From: Cavia porcellus
Lineage: Eukaryota; Chordata; Mammalia; Rodentia; Caviidae
Direction: 5' to 3'
NCBI RefSeq assembly: GCF_034190915.1
Contig: NW_026947507.1
Span: forward strand, 31,858,001-31,922,000
Length of the DNA stretch: 64,000 nucleotides
Position numbers and translations under genes: made by a program. This document shows, in pieces, positions 36,189-49,309 of the stretch. The notes beneath the pieces are model-generated. The model was not told the origin of the DNA and did not search any database. It saw nothing but the letters and a program-made list of their open reading frames with translations. The first letter of the stretch is position 1; the number at the start of each line of letters is the position of its first letter.

Positions 36189-36395
36189 TACTTGCAGCCA
36201 ATGGTGATGGTACATGCCTGTAGTACCAGCATCCTGGGAGGCTGAGACAGAAAGGTCACAAGTTCTAGGCTAGCTTGAGCAAATTACTGACTTAGTGAGA
36301 CCCTACCCCAAAAAACAAAAATAAAACAAAAACTGTTGGGGTTCAGGTTAGTAAGAAGGAGGTGGGTTCAAATCCAAGATCCACCACACAAAAAA
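36189..36395 (+). repeat. Dimeric B1/ID SINE
   Basis: B1-like half (GGTACATGCCTGTAGTACCA, GGGAGGCTGAGACAG, AGTGAGACCCTACCCC), A-rich linker, then an ID-like half (GGGGTTCAGGTTAGTAAG, GGGTTCAAATCC). Confidence 0.9.
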
Positions 36396-39300
36396 GAAAT
36401 AGCATTTATCCTCACAACTCTCAGTTTCCAGTGGATTTGAGATGCACTGAAACCATAGTATACACAATAAAATACTTAAAAGAGAAAGGTAAGAAAATTA
36501 TCTTGCAAGAATATCTGCAGAGGTCCAATTATAGGTCTTGCATGATGCATTACCTCTAGGTTATCAGCAAAACACAAGAGATAATTTTTGCATTAACCAA
36601 AATAAATTAGATGTTAGAAAATAGAGAGCCGGCAAGGCAGATGTTAGAGGAGGCAAAGACAGACTCATATTTGTAGAGTTAATTGCATGCATAATTTGAG
36701 AGTGGTAAAAGCAGGAAGAGAGGAACAAAAGTTTCTCTACACACCTGACATTCAACAAACGTGAACTGGGCTTTGTGTTTCACATTGTTCTAAAATACAT
36801 GAATGGTAAATCAATTTTTAAATCAAATTTTATATGATTCTGAAATAAAATGAATATTATTTTAAATTGTGAGACCCACAAACCAATCCTAAAACATTCA
36901 TGAGCTCATAGAAAAAAACATGGGGCATAGCAAAGGCAGAACCCAGGCACTGCAGAACAAGAAGCAAAAGCTAAAACGGCGTGATTTTTTATTGCCACAT
37001 TCTTTTCTTTCTAGTTTTCTTTTTCTTATCAAAAATTATACATCCTTCCCACTTGCCCATGACAGATCATGCTTTTGATTATCTGTCAAAATTTCAGTAA
37101 GTCTTGGGGTGGGAAACCTAAAATACTGCGTCTTCAAACAAGAGGTGGCTACACCACTGAGTCTCACATCCTGTCTGTTAAGTGAACATTGTACTGTGTA
37201 ATCCTGGCTCAGCATGTCTGTAGGCAGGTCTCGTGAATTAACGAGAAGAAAACAAGAATTCATCTGTAAGAGACACTATTTTTATCTTTTATTAAGAAAA
37301 TTGACGTATGACACAGACATCTATCCTCCTCCAACCTATGTCAACTACTGCAGGAAGTGACACGGTGATTGCCTCTGGGTCACAAGCCTAGGTAGCTGAT
37401 AAATCCAAGCTCCGTTCCTTTTCCCTTCAGTAATGGACTTGTACTGGTCACTTAGTCCCTTTGTCTTTTCTGTTTCCTTTTCTCATAGACAAAGAGATGA
37501 CGCATCATACACGGTGGCAGAGTAATGTCATAATCAATGCCAACTCTACTTTCTAACCTTTTGAAGCAGTCTGAATCACTGTTTTTAAGTTTTAGGGGCC
37601 AGATATATGTTCAGCATAAAAGAATACCAGGGTTACTCTTTGATGTCTGCGTCATCAAAAACAAAGGACTGATATATCTTGACTGTTACGCATTGTTCTA
37701 ACTATAACTTCCAAGGCCTTTTATTTTGTGACTTCTAAAGTTTGCTTTACTTCTTTTTCTTTTGTAAAAGAATTCACTCTTGATCTTTCTGTTTCCTTAG
37801 TAACTTTCACTACTTTCCTAAAAAAAAAAAAAAAAAAAAAAAAACCAACCTATGAGATCAATGATGGGAAATCTAGCTCCTTCTTTTTGAAATACTACAA
37901 GTTTTACAAACTATTGGCCTGAAACAGTCTACCACAGCGAAGCTACTGATCTCTTGTAAATGACTAGTTACAAAGACAGCCTGAGGCTCAAGTCTAATAA
38001 AAGACTTTTTACAGAATTTTATTGAGCAACTGCTCATCAGTCTGTTCAACTGAACATACAGAAATTTGAGAGCTAGAAAGCAATAAAGCTTAATCATTTT
38101 TAGTGTGATAAAAATTATGGACCACTGAGACCCACTTGCATCAGAAACAGTAACACAGACAAGCTACACTGGATGATAGTGAAAGACACCATGAAAAAGC
38201 ACCCTTCGCTCTGCTCTAAGGATGACTAGTGACATATTTAGCCCTAACTGATGTCTTGGCAGACTCTGCTCTTGCCAGACTAGACTACAAGGCTGCCATT
38301 CTTGTTAACGAACAAGAGCCATTCATTTCAGCCCCTTGGCAATGGGGTGTGGAAGGACCCAACCAAACACAGCACTTACAAACTGTGTTTAAGGTCCAGC
38401 ACCAACGAGCATCAATTTCTACCAGGAGAATGTTTGAACATGATTGACTTTTACCCTCTAGTGATCTTTGTGCATTTAAACCTTGACTCCTACTTTCTTT
38501 TTATTGTTGGATGGTGATGATAAGAATTGAACCCAAGGTCTTGCACTGCTAAGTGAGGTAGGATAGAAGATATAAAAAAATCAAGGAAATGAAAATTTAA
38601 AATTGCACTTTTTTGAAAACCTACAGCTTCAAAACAAGCCTTTTTCCCTTCCAGGAAACTTACCACCCTAAAATTTTTTTAATATCCTTTTATGGTAAGC
38701 CTATAAATCCGGGCATTAGACTTGTCCTTTTCATCTGTAAATTGTACTTACTTTATGCTAAGGAAGCAGCAATATTGGAGGACAGCATCTCCCAACTTCA
38801 AGCACAGGCAGCTGGCTGGTATTATAACCTGACAGTAAACACATTTATATCACATTTGAAGTGAAAATACACTTCAAAGGTACCCCAGCTAGCGTGTAAT
38901 GTGCCTCCTTTCTCTGAGTCCCCTCACTTCATTCTTGAGTGCATCCTTAAATAAACCCTTCTCTATTGTACTGACACCTCAAAAAGCCCTTTGTCTCTGA
39001 AGGAAGCCAGTGAACTTACAAACTTATTTCAAAACGGTGAGATGGGCTTCTTAGTTCAGCCTCAGGGACCTAATAGACTAATTCTGGTGACATTAAACAG
39101 ACGCTCTTATCACCAAGCAACATTCTTCAGTTCAGATAGGTCACTTCTCACGTTCCTGCATGCTCTTTATTTGTGCTGTCTCTTTCACTGCGTTTCTCAT
39201 CATTCAGTGTTTACACCAGCCATAAATGCAGTCCGGTTCTCCTCTAAGTTCCCTAACTCCTACCCCTACCTCTCTCCACCCAGCTTCCTCTCTACCTGGG

Positions 39301-39728
39301 CTGAATCTCAGTCTCACCATTTACTGATTATATGATTCTGGATAGTTTCTGTAACTTTGTGGGCTTCCAAATCTTCATCTGTAGGACCACAGTCCTCACA
39401 AATTTTATGAGATTCAATATGGCAATATTTTTCGAGTGCTTAGACACTTTGAAAAACATAGTTATGCAAATGTTCACTAAATAAAAATCAAATATCACCA
39501 ACTTATCTCTGTGTGGGTAGGACAGGTTGGTGTTTTTCTCAGTAAATCCAAGCCTTGCATTATCTGAAAAAGCCATTTCTGCTCATTTTTGTCTCTGCAC
39601 TGCAGATAAACACTTAGTCACTTAACTTTATCCACTGACGCTTAGTTACTGTTTTTGTTTTATTTTCAAGTCTTATCATCATTTTGGACTAGAAAATGAT
39701 GAATTAAATATGACTTTGATAAAGAGGA
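36396..39728. other. Intergenic, unassigned
   Basis: Includes a pure A run at 37820-37844. TTAAATAAACCCTTCTC at about 38949 looks like an LTR poly(A) signal context, but I could not define an LTR around it. Open frames (up to 114 codons at 38991-39335) lack domains. Confidence 0.45.
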
Positions 39729-40395
39729 ATGAAACTCCCAACCTACTTATGCCCCCGAGTTTGTGTTCTTTAAAATCAAAAAATGAATTTTAGAAACAAC
39801 GGGGGTTAAGAGTAGAAGAATTTATTGAGAGAAAAAAAGCTTCTATCTAAAGAGAGACGGAAGGGATCTCAAGCGGGTTGCCAAGGACTCTGTCGTTTCC
39901 AGGGACTTTTATAAAGCAAAATCATGGGGTGACACAGGTTTAAGATGGGGAAAACTGGGAACTCACAAGGCAGATGGGCATAAGGTGGGACAGAACTATG
40001 GTTAGCCAATAAGATTAATAGTTCAGGTAAAACTGATTACATTAGGGACAAATGGGGAAGCAACTCACAAAGAAAGGGGGGATTCTTAGAGAGCACTGAC
40101 TCTTCCCCAGGGGAATAGGATGGTAACTCCTGGCTTTCTCAGTGTGATAGAGAACGATTTAGACTATCAGTACTTCGGATGTGGATGCATTTGTTTGATC
40201 CTTTGTCTTGAGGCCTGGCCTACAGCAGGAGGTATCTGTCTCCCCCACAGTTGCAAAGTATCTGGGCTTCTGCTCTTGCTCCATCAAAGACCTAGTCCTG
40301 TCTCACTGCCTATAATATTTCTAACTAACTCAGCTCCCTGCAACAACTTTGGGTAATTTCTGTAACTTTTTCTGTTCCCTTCAACTACAACAGGC
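39729..40395 (-). mobile_element. Probable solo class I LTR, antisense
   Basis: On the minus strand: a TATA-like CTTTATAAAAGTCCC (plus about 39906-39920), then about 80 bp later AATAAA (CTCAATAAATTC, plus about 39820), and an end TGGGAGTTTCA. This spacing of promoter, R and poly(A) signal is typical of gammaretrovirus-like LTRs. No clear target duplication was found and the U3 end is uncertain. Confidence 0.5.
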
Positions 40396-42399
40396 TTCCC
40401 AAGCTAGCGCCACTAGCCACACTGTGAGAATCATCGTTGTGTGAGATTGTACAGTTTTTGATGCACAAAAATAGCTGACAAGTAGGTGATCCAAGCTGAA
40501 ATCCACAGGAGTTGAACTAATGAAGAAAACCTCTTTTCTCAGAGCCCTGACCCCGTGCTATACCCAATATCTTTCTGTCCTTCAAATCTGTACATCCTTT
40601 CACATTCAATACCCTTGAAATCCCACAATCTTAATACAACATATGGTGTTTCATGATTATTCACTTACCACATTCTTTACAGCCATCATCTGAGCTCATG
40701 AGAATGTCAGCCTGTCAACTATGTTCTCTCTTCTTACTATCAAAACCTTCCTCATGTTATATCCCTCCTCATATAATTTGGAGTCCATGAATAACAGCCT
40801 ACACATAAATTCCCCAACCTCCTATGCCATTTTAATACCCACCGGAACATTTATTGTGGCTGGCTCTGTTCAAAAGGTATCCTTCCACTTCAATTGTATC
40901 TGTGTGTAAATGACTCAGATGGGATCCCAGAGAGTCTTACACAGTAGGACACACTGGCAACAGATGAATTCACAGTTATTCATCTCAGAGGTACATGAAA
41001 TATACTTCATAATCAATAAAATATTTTTCACTGCTCTTCACTTCCATTTTCTGCATTTATATTAAAAATTTTCAACATTATTCACAAACTGCAAACCTCA
41101 GATATATTGCTGTTTTCTGTTTCAGCAATGAAAGGAAAATGGAGAAACTCCTTCTTCACAACCAGAACTATTTAAATATATTAAAATATTAACTTCTCTA
41201 TTCTTTTTATATGATACAAAAGTTATGTTTGTTTCTAGTTAAAACCTGCAATCCTCCCATTATTCTATTGGTCCTTAATCACAGTCTAATTTTTCTTTTT
41301 GTCAAAACCTTTGACTTGGCTATCCTCCCACAACTTCCCCCTTTTTCTGCCTTCTTTCTCTCCCATGGAATATTTTTTAAAACATTCTTTGTGCACAAAC
41401 TTGTGCCTTATACCATCTTCATTTCAGCAATCTACTTCTCATAGATGATTTCTCAAAAGAATTTTACGTACTTTCCATTTTGTTGTCATTAATCAATTAC
41501 TTGAAAATAAGACATTTTTGTTTTTGTTGTTTGACTTCCATGGCCATAGGGCAAAGCAAATTCCTTCATGCTTTTAAGTCTCATGCTATCTCAGTGAAAC
41601 ACATCTAAGGTCATCTTCATTTATATCTACTCAACATTTTTAATGTTTGCTGTTTTTATTTCAATACATTGCACTTTTAGCTGCCTAGAAGCTGAAGTTA
41701 AAATTCTTAATTATTTCTTATCTTCTCTTTTTGTTTTCATCTGCCAGTATCCAATACCTCCCCACATACTGCCAATTTACCTGCTAAAGGTTTATTGAAA
41801 GCATTCTCTTAATTCTGAACCTACCACCATATACTCGATCCAGACTGTTGCCAAGTCTCACCCAAGACAGTGACATCAGCATCTGACCAAGGCATCAGAG
41901 TTTCTAACCTTAGCTTCTTAAGAGAATTTTTTACAAGAAAAGGCAGGCTTTTTTTTTTTTTAGAGTAGCTACATTTTTGGTATTCCTCATTAAAAATATT
42001 TTAATCATATTTGTATCAAATTAAAGCTAAATTCCCATCAAGGTTGAAAGCTTTATCTTTCTATCACAGGGACATTTTCCCTTGGGTCTCTCCTCCAGCC
42101 ACATGATTTGAATCTAAACTTGCTGCTTTCTCAGCCTGGAGTTCTGAGGTGTGGTTCTCTGTCTGTCAAGCTAATGCTTGCTCCCTCTTCACATCTCACC
42201 TTAAAGTCTCTCCTCAGCACATTCTAATCTTTTTTATCCTAGGCCTTGTTGGGTCTTCTTGATAAATTTATCTACCATATTCCACAATAATTAACACAGT
42301 TATTTGTATTTGAAAAGTACATTTTTCAAAAATAGTTGGAAGCACTGCACTGTGCTAACTGACCCCATGTGTTTTTGAAATATTTTCAGAGCATTTTTA
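40396..42399. other. Intergenic, mostly unassigned; possible L2 relic at 42080-42300
   Basis: 42080-42300 has a pyrimidine-rich text with CACATCTCACCTTAAAGTCT and TAATTAACACAGTTATTTGT that recalls L2, but the match is weak. The rest is unassigned. Confidence 0.4.
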
Positions 42400-42625
42400 A
42401 TAGCAAAATTGAGCAAAAAATAAAGAGATTTCCCATATAACTCATACTCTCGCTCTTGCATAACCTTTCCTGTAAGCAGAATGTTCTACCACAGTGGGAC
42501 CCTTATTACAATATTGATGACTGCAGTGATACCTTACTATTAAGATGGTACCTTATTGTTATCTAGGACTCACTCTGGTATTGGGCACTCTCTGGGTTTA
42601 TATACATACATATTTACTGTTCTAA
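42400..42625 (+). repeat. Old L1M-like fragment
   Basis: AAAATTGAGCAAAAAATAAA, GAGATTTCCCATATAACTC and CTCACTCTGGTATTGGGCAC follow an old mammalian L1 3'-region pattern. Strand and subfamily uncertain. Confidence 0.5.
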
Positions 42626-43029
42626 AAATCTCCTGTGTTCCTCTACTTATTCCCAGGTTTTTCTAAAATTTTTGTTTTAATTTGTGTGTTAACTGCTATA
42701 CCTCTAGCATTTAGCTCAGTGTGTGATGTGAAGTGAGACACTACAGAATAATTGTTGTTCAGCTAAGTGAAATAGCTTCTTCTTTACAGGTAATTGCTTT
42801 CAGGATTAATACAATGCCTGCATAAAGTGTCTGAGATACTAAATTTAACAGCAGTTGATAACCTCAAATTATCTTATACTTTTATATTCTCATCAAATGT
42901 ATATAGGTGTGTACTTCCATGCATCCATGTATTGCTGCTATGTGAACGAATAAAAAATGAGAGAAATCAACAACTTTAATCTTTTTATAATTAGGAAAAA
43001 CAATGATGATTCTTACATACATTAAATAT
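42626..43029. other. Intergenic, unassigned
   Basis: AT-rich, nothing recognised. Confidence 0.5.
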
Positions 43030-43180
43030 TATGTTCCACATTCTTAATTTTTATTCTTCTGTCCTGCAGAGGGATCCTGGATGAGTAGTGCTTTTATTTT
43101 TTTGTCACGGTCCCTTCCACTCTTCAATTTGAATGCTGATAGTTTCTGGATCTTCTACTCTAATTTTTTCCTCATATTCA
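43030..43180 (-). pseudogene. gag: Class I ERV gag-start fragment, antisense
   Basis: Reverse complement of 21050-21190: shared text includes TTCCACATTCTTAATTTTTA and CTCTTCAATTTGAATGCTG. Diverged and with small length differences. No LTR or PBS is visible beside it, so only an internal scrap remains. Confidence 0.75.
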
Positions 43181-45560
43181 ACCACACCTGAGCTTTGCTC
43201 TATTAATGACTTAAGGGCTTCAGCAGGTGAAATCTTTAAAAAACATATGCATAGACAAAATTACCCATTTTCATTTTAGTTGGAAACGTCAACTAGTTCT
43301 ATGTAGCTAAAAAAAGACAAAAATCATCTTATGAATGTCAGAATTTTATGTTAATATTCATTTATTGATAAAACTTATTCATTTATTGATAAAACTTTAA
43401 TAATCTCCTAAATGCAATTAGTACTGTGCAAAATGGATAAACTAAGATCCAGACAAGTGAACAGTTTTGCCATTCAGGAGTAATCCAATACATTATTGTG
43501 CTAGAATTATGATGCAAGGTCAACCCAGATACAGGTTTATTTATAATTCTAACACATTAGTTGAGTTTGTGTAACTTGATGCAGAAGGAGAACACTTCAA
43601 ATCTGTAGAATAATTGGCATAGAAGTTACAAAATTTCTTGAAAGTACGTCATATATTCAATGGAGAAATAGGGAAAAGGATGATAGCAATTTGAATTCAA
43701 ATCAACAATCAGATTCTTGAATCTGGAAGGCATTTAAAATCATTGCACCCAAATCCTTCATTTGCAAGTGACAGCAATGCTAAAATAGCAACTTTCTTTC
43801 ATTGGAATTCAAGTTCCAGAACTGGTTAGAAGCCTGTGTTCCTTTTTTCTCCATTAAACATTTTATTGAGCTAGAACTTAGTAATCAAATAAGAACACAA
43901 ATGACATACTAATATGTACAAAACACTGAGCTATATATGTCATTCAATAATTTAGTAAAATACAAGAATTTCCCAGTTAGGAACTTTTTAAACATATAAT
44001 GTTTTAGAGAATGTGATGTGAATACATATTAAAGGCATTCGGGAACTATAAACAATTAAAGCACATGAGAAAAAACAAAAGGGAAGACTATTTTAAATGT
44101 AAAATTTTTAAATATAGTAGAAATGTTTGTGGTTTAATCTGGGAAACCAAGTTGTGTCAACAGTTTGACTATGCAGATAGGAAAAAGAGAGTAAATTCAT
44201 TATCTGTAACTTATTTTTAGCATTGTTCTTTCTGGTGGTGAAATGTCAGGAAATATTTGAATCAAATCATGTAAAATTCTTGGCAAATGGGGAACATATT
44301 GTAAACTGTGCCACATATATCCTATTTACCCTTCAAGTTCAAATTCCTTAACATTTTACAAATTGTCCTCTACCCAGAAAGACTGACCCATGCTAACTAC
44401 ATCAGTGAAACCCCAGGTGTTCTGGTTTATCATTGCTGTAAATCAACCTGAGTAGCACTGCTGGAGATTTGGGACAGAGGAGAATGAACTCAGGCCTTAG
44501 TTTTCTTTTGGAAAGTGACTCTTGGCTGGCTGCATCCCATAGCACATGGTCATTGCTCTTCCTAAGAATGTTCCTCCAGCATAACCTTATTCTATGTCCA
44601 GAAAACCTTTCCCATGGTTCTCCAAACCTGTGCAAGTGTGTTTTTGCTGCTACTATTTCTTTGTTTCTGCATAATCTTTTATTATTTTCCTGCTTTAACA
44701 TCTGAAATTATATCCTTTGTAAATATATCCCACTTGACATCTTGATCTTAATTGTCTCATTTATTTCTTGGCACAACATTTGCTGAGTGACATGGCAATT
44801 GTTACTAGAAGCAACCTCAAAAATAAAGCATTTTAAATTAGAATTCTGGAGTTCTGTGTATCATGTATTTAAAGGATATGCAAATGGGTTATTTTCCAGG
44901 GGAAAACAAAACACAGATGATTTTTGGCACACACAAAATCAGAATTATTCAAAAAATCACCAGCAAAAAATGGCATAAAGTACCAAAGAAGACCTTGGGA
45001 GAATGAGTAACTACAACACTGGTTACTGCAGTGTGTAGAAAAGAGCAGCTATCACAGGCCGAAGGCTGCTATCTTAATAAAACCTGCAGGCAAGACCACC
45101 CCCTGTCAGGTGTCTGGTATTTGGATTTTGTGAAGGCTCTCATCATTTCCAGAACTAAAAGTGGTTCCCTATGCTTAAATTTTCTGTACAAATAATGTAC
45201 CATTTAGGTTACATACTTGTTATTTTTCGTAGTCTGAAATTTTGCTACCTATGAGGCAGCAAGTACCTACACAACTATTCTCCAATAAAGTCTTAGGAGT
45301 CTTTAATGAGCTCCCTAGCAGGTATTTTATACATGTTGTCACAACTCATTACTCGAAGAATTAAATGGTTCTTGTGTGATTACATTGGCAAAGCACTCTT
45401 GAAAGCTTGTGCTTAATTTCTACTGTGCTTCAATTACTGTGTATTAAGGTCTATGTCTAGATGTCCTCCCAAAGTTTCGCGTAATCATAGAGTTTTTTTT
45501 GCAAGTGGCTGAATCTAGAGTGTGTGATTCATTTGTAATATAATGCTACCATTAAGAGTG
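43181..45560. other. Intergenic, unassigned
   Basis: Nothing recognised other than a short tandem pair. The overlapping 99- and 78-codon frames at 44402-44705 lie on opposite strands and neither shows a domain. Confidence 0.45.
43356..43397. repeat. Perfect 21-bp tandem duplication
   Basis: Two adjoining copies of a unit starting ATTCATTTATTGATAAAAC. Confidence 0.97.
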
Positions 45561-45832
45561 TTGGTGTTAAAGGTGGTGAGTGCTATATCAGATCACTGAT
45601 TGGACTGGAACCACCCTAAACCTAGTAGACTAGATACAATATAAGGGGTAGAAAGAGGTTTATCTCTTTCTTCCTCACTTTTGTTGTTTCCACTGCCATG
45701 AACCGCCACCTCCTGGCATGGACCATCCTGCCTTGCAGTCTGCTGATTATGGACTGAAACCTCTATAAACTGTAAACAAAATAAACATTTTCCCCCTTAA
45801 CTTTGGGTGTCAGACATTTTGCCTAGGAAAGG
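45561..45832 (+). mobile_element. MaLR-type LTR
   Basis: TATGGACTGAAACCTCTATA, an AATAAA signal (CAAAATAAACATT) and GGTGTCAGACATTTTG match the LTR at 34990-35273 in order. Start approximate. Confidence 0.75.
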
Positions 45833-47305
45833 AAAAAAAATATCTATTTTATAATAAATCATATCATGAGTATGACTACAGTCCTCTAGTCTTTTTAGTA
45901 AGTCATCAAAATAGAGATCCAGGTCTTAGGGCTTCTGAATATACAGTAATAATGGAATCACCTAGTTCCTTCTTATCACTCTAGAGAGCATATCATATTT
46001 AAAAAACAAAGAATGCAAGAATTAGTTCATGAACTTAATTTGCTCCACAATTCTGGGGAAATGGCCATGCTTCTGCTTGCATGAGGAAGGTGGCCAGTCA
46101 TGTTCATCACCTGATAAGCAGTTCATGAATTGAAACAAAATTTTACCTGACATTTCGTGAACAGAAACAGTCACAACCTGAGATATTATTGTAATTGAAA
46201 AACTGTAATTAGGAGCACATATGAAAAGCCAGTGGTTCTCCATAGCAATGTGAAATCTTGCTTATAGACACGAGGTAGAAATAGATGGGGATTGAGCTTA
46301 GAATTATAGAAGTTTCAAAGTAGTGGAACAAATTATGCTCTATCCCAACAAGTATATTGTGCTAAAATAATACCACTAGTGGAGGAGGGGCTTAAGAAAT
46401 GAGGAGGAAGATCTGAATAGAGTTTAGACTGAGAAACTTGAGCATGCTCATGGTGCTCATGTTATGGGTGACAGGACTTACTACATCCAGTCCATCTCTA
46501 GTTAAAGCTGTCCTGAATCACTGCCTTGCCCAGCTGCTATTAGTTCTCACAGGACTCACTTTCATCCCACGTGACCCCAACATGATCTGTAGCGACCAAG
46601 GGACTTCAGGAGTACATAAGAGAATTCTAGGACCCTCGCACCACATCTTTATTTCCAGAATTCCTAAGAGAATCTGTCACTGAAATGTGTATGGGTATTT
46701 GACAAAGGCAGAAGTAATGTAAGTTTCAAATAACTCAGATCATTGATAACAGTAAACCCAATCAGGATTCGGGCTAATATATTGGCTCAAGTGCATAATA
46801 TCGATAATAAAAATATGCTAGAGTGGAACATGCAACTACGTATTAATCTGCACTTAGTGAAGTCAATATGTTAGATATGGGATATAAGAAGAAACCTGAA
46901 AATTGAAGCATTTGGGAATATTGGAAAGGGCCCACTGTGTGAGAGTTAGGCTATAGATCATTAAATATTATTTCCACAAAACCAGACTGTATTGATACTG
47001 TCAGTAACTGGCAGAATGTCAAAATTTACTATCTAATAAAATGTTACTATAGTTCAAAGTAAAGCTATGTTAAAGGTCTTATACCCTCATCATCAAAAAG
47101 TAAAGATGTACCATATACCTGAAATAGCTCCAAGAATTAGAAACATTATAAAAGACTAAATATGCAAGTTTGATGATTACTAATATGTTCCCACTCAATG
47201 TATCTGTTCAGTCATTAAAAACAAAGACTATATAAATATATATGAATGATATATAATTGTACCACAAATCCTGTTAATTTACTAAAAAGGACAGACTGTG
47301 CTTTC
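45833..47305. other. Intergenic, unassigned
   Basis: The 81-codon plus frame at 46438-46683 and 73-codon minus frame at 46022-46243 are not supported. The last part may be the left arm of the L1 3'UTR at 48153. Confidence 0.45.
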
Positions 47306-47320
47306 ATTGTTCAATCATTT

Positions 47321-48137
47321 TTTTATTTTAAAGGGATTAAGACAGAAGACAAGAACAAAGCAGATCAGAACAGAACAATGTAGGCAACACAGCACTTCCA
47401 ACAAGATAACCGAACATTAACAGTCAGCTATCATAATGTCTCTTTCTTTGAAATAGTTGAGTATACCTTCACATACAATAATATCAAACATAATAAAATA
47501 GTATAAAACCATTCAAGGGAATGAAAATATTACAGGGCATTCAGAACCAAATAACAGAAAATGAACAATGGCTACTATATTATCTCATTTTCCATAGAAA
47601 ATTTGTTTATACTATCACATATATTAATATCCAATAAGATACAATGTGATAGAACCGATGGAAACAGGAGAACAAAAGCATGATAGGACTTCAAAGCAAG
47701 ATGATATTAAATCCGAAATGGCTGCCATAATGTCTTGTTTTCTTCAAAATAGCTGTTCATACCATCACACATAATAAAACCAAACAAAATAGAATAAAAC
47801 CATTCCAACTAATGAATGAAAACATTGTAAGTCTTCAAAGCAATGTAATGGGGAATCATGATTACCATAAACTGTTATGTACACTTACCATTTCTTACAG
47901 TAAGGAGACTATATGGTATGTATACATGTGAGTTTGATTTATTTCGCTTATGAGTACAGTCTCAAGCGGCGTCCATTTATTTATAAATATCTCAATGTGA
48001 TCATTCTTTATAGCTGAGTAGTACTCCATTGTATAAAAATACCACAACTTTTTTATCCATTCCTCAGTTGATGGATACTTGGGTTGTTGCAAGATCTGGC
48101 TATTACAAATCGTGCTGTTATAAACATGGGTGCACAT
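47321..48137 (-). mobile_element. L1 3' end inserted antisense, with target-site duplication
   Basis: ATTGTTCAATCATTT at 47306-47320 recurs with one change at 48138-48152. Between them the plus strand gives a T-rich start, three reverse 3'UTR modules and a reverse ORF2 C-terminus. The 80-codon minus frame at 47895-48137 contains KLWYFYTMEYYSAIKND, a hallmark of L1 ORF2 near its end. 5'-truncated and inactive. Confidence 0.93.
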
Positions 48138-48152
48138 ATTGTTCGATCATTT

Positions 48153-48290
48153 TTTATGCCTATATCTTGTAATCTGAACAACTACTTTGACAATAACAAT
48201 ATGCAATATATTAACCATTGTTAATCTCCTATTATGTTGTTTTGAAATTTTTATCATCACTTTGGGTTTTTTTTCATTTTAAAATAAAAA
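48153..48290 (+). mobile_element. L1 3'UTR end split by the antisense L1
   Basis: GCCTATATCTTGTAATCTGA ... CATTTTAAAATAAAAAAATT matches the end of the L1 at 24945-25070. It is the target into which 47321-48137 inserted. Confidence 0.8.
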
Positions 48291-48775
48291 AATTGATAGG
48301 AAGGTACAGCAGAAAAAATAAAATATAAAATTAAACAAAACACACTACATCATACAGTACCTTTTTTATGAACTAATCCAAGTAATGATGAAATTCAAAG
48401 TCACAATTTCTGATATGTTATCTTTACCTGCATAGTGAAACACAAATCATGGCTTCCATTATTTAGCAATCAATTGTCCAGTATGTTTCTCTCTATCTCA
48501 GTCAGTAAGCAAAATCAGAATAGTCTGGATATATACCATATTGTTAATACTGTATGCTTCATGTCTAGCTCCAAGGCTGTAATGTACTTTTTCTCTCTTT
48601 TATGATGCATGCAAGGGGATTTGGTGCAACCTGATTAAAAAATGTGGTCAGTTAAAGACTACACTGAAGTCTGAGGGTGGGGTACAGTGGTAAAATACTT
48701 GTTTAGCATGTGTCAGACCCTGGAATTAATTCTCCAAATAGTAAAAAGAAAGAAAATCATACAATAGGTATTTGA

Positions 48776-48818
48776 GATAGATAGATACATAGGTAGACAG
48801 ACAGACAGACAGACAGAG
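48776..48818. repeat. Compound (GATA)n/(GACA)n microsatellite
   Basis: GATA units pass through GATACATAGGTA into five GACA units. Confidence 0.95.
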
Positions 48819-49270
48819 TTTTGAATGAATCCCCCAAAAAGAAAGAACCTTGCAACAAGTTCAGGCTATTGCACAAACTCCTTGCTTTTCAGGCTTTATG
48901 ACCCAGTGAGCTGAAGGATTGGAACAGATGGTGGGGAATGGAAGTGGAAAACTGCTTGATAGCTTTCCACTTCACATTTAGCCTCTACTTTTCTCCATCC
49001 CACTCTCTCCTGCAGGAGTCTGACCTGTACTGATCACAGAAAGAAGCTGCTGCTCAGTTTGGTTTTTCTTTGGTTGAAATAATGGGAAGTTCTGGCTGGG
49101 GTCCGAGGAGGGAAGAAAAAGCATAGAGAATGTTTATCTCCTAGTTCTTTCCTGAGATGTTGCCGTCAACTTGCACTACCCTTCAATGGAAGATTTTTTT
49201 TGATTCTTTTCTTTCTTCCCTAACCTAAAGGGTGATGATATGTCTACTACTGCTAGCCTGCAATTCAGGT

Positions 49271-49273
<3 letters not shown>

Positions 49274-49308
<35 letters not shown>
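49274..49308. repeat. (TG)n microsatellite
   Basis: About 17 uninterrupted TG units. Confidence 0.96.

Positions 49309-49309
<1 letters not shown>

Noticed and set aside
38940..38980. LTR poly(A) signal (TTAAATAAACCCTTC)
   Set aside because: Suggestive, but I could not find LTR ends, TATA or duplications around it.
38991..39335. Plus-strand 114-codon frame
   Set aside because: No domain or start context of note; pyrimidine-rich sequence explains the open frame.
48776..48818. CRISPR-like or satellite array
   Set aside because: Simple tetranucleotide microsatellite.
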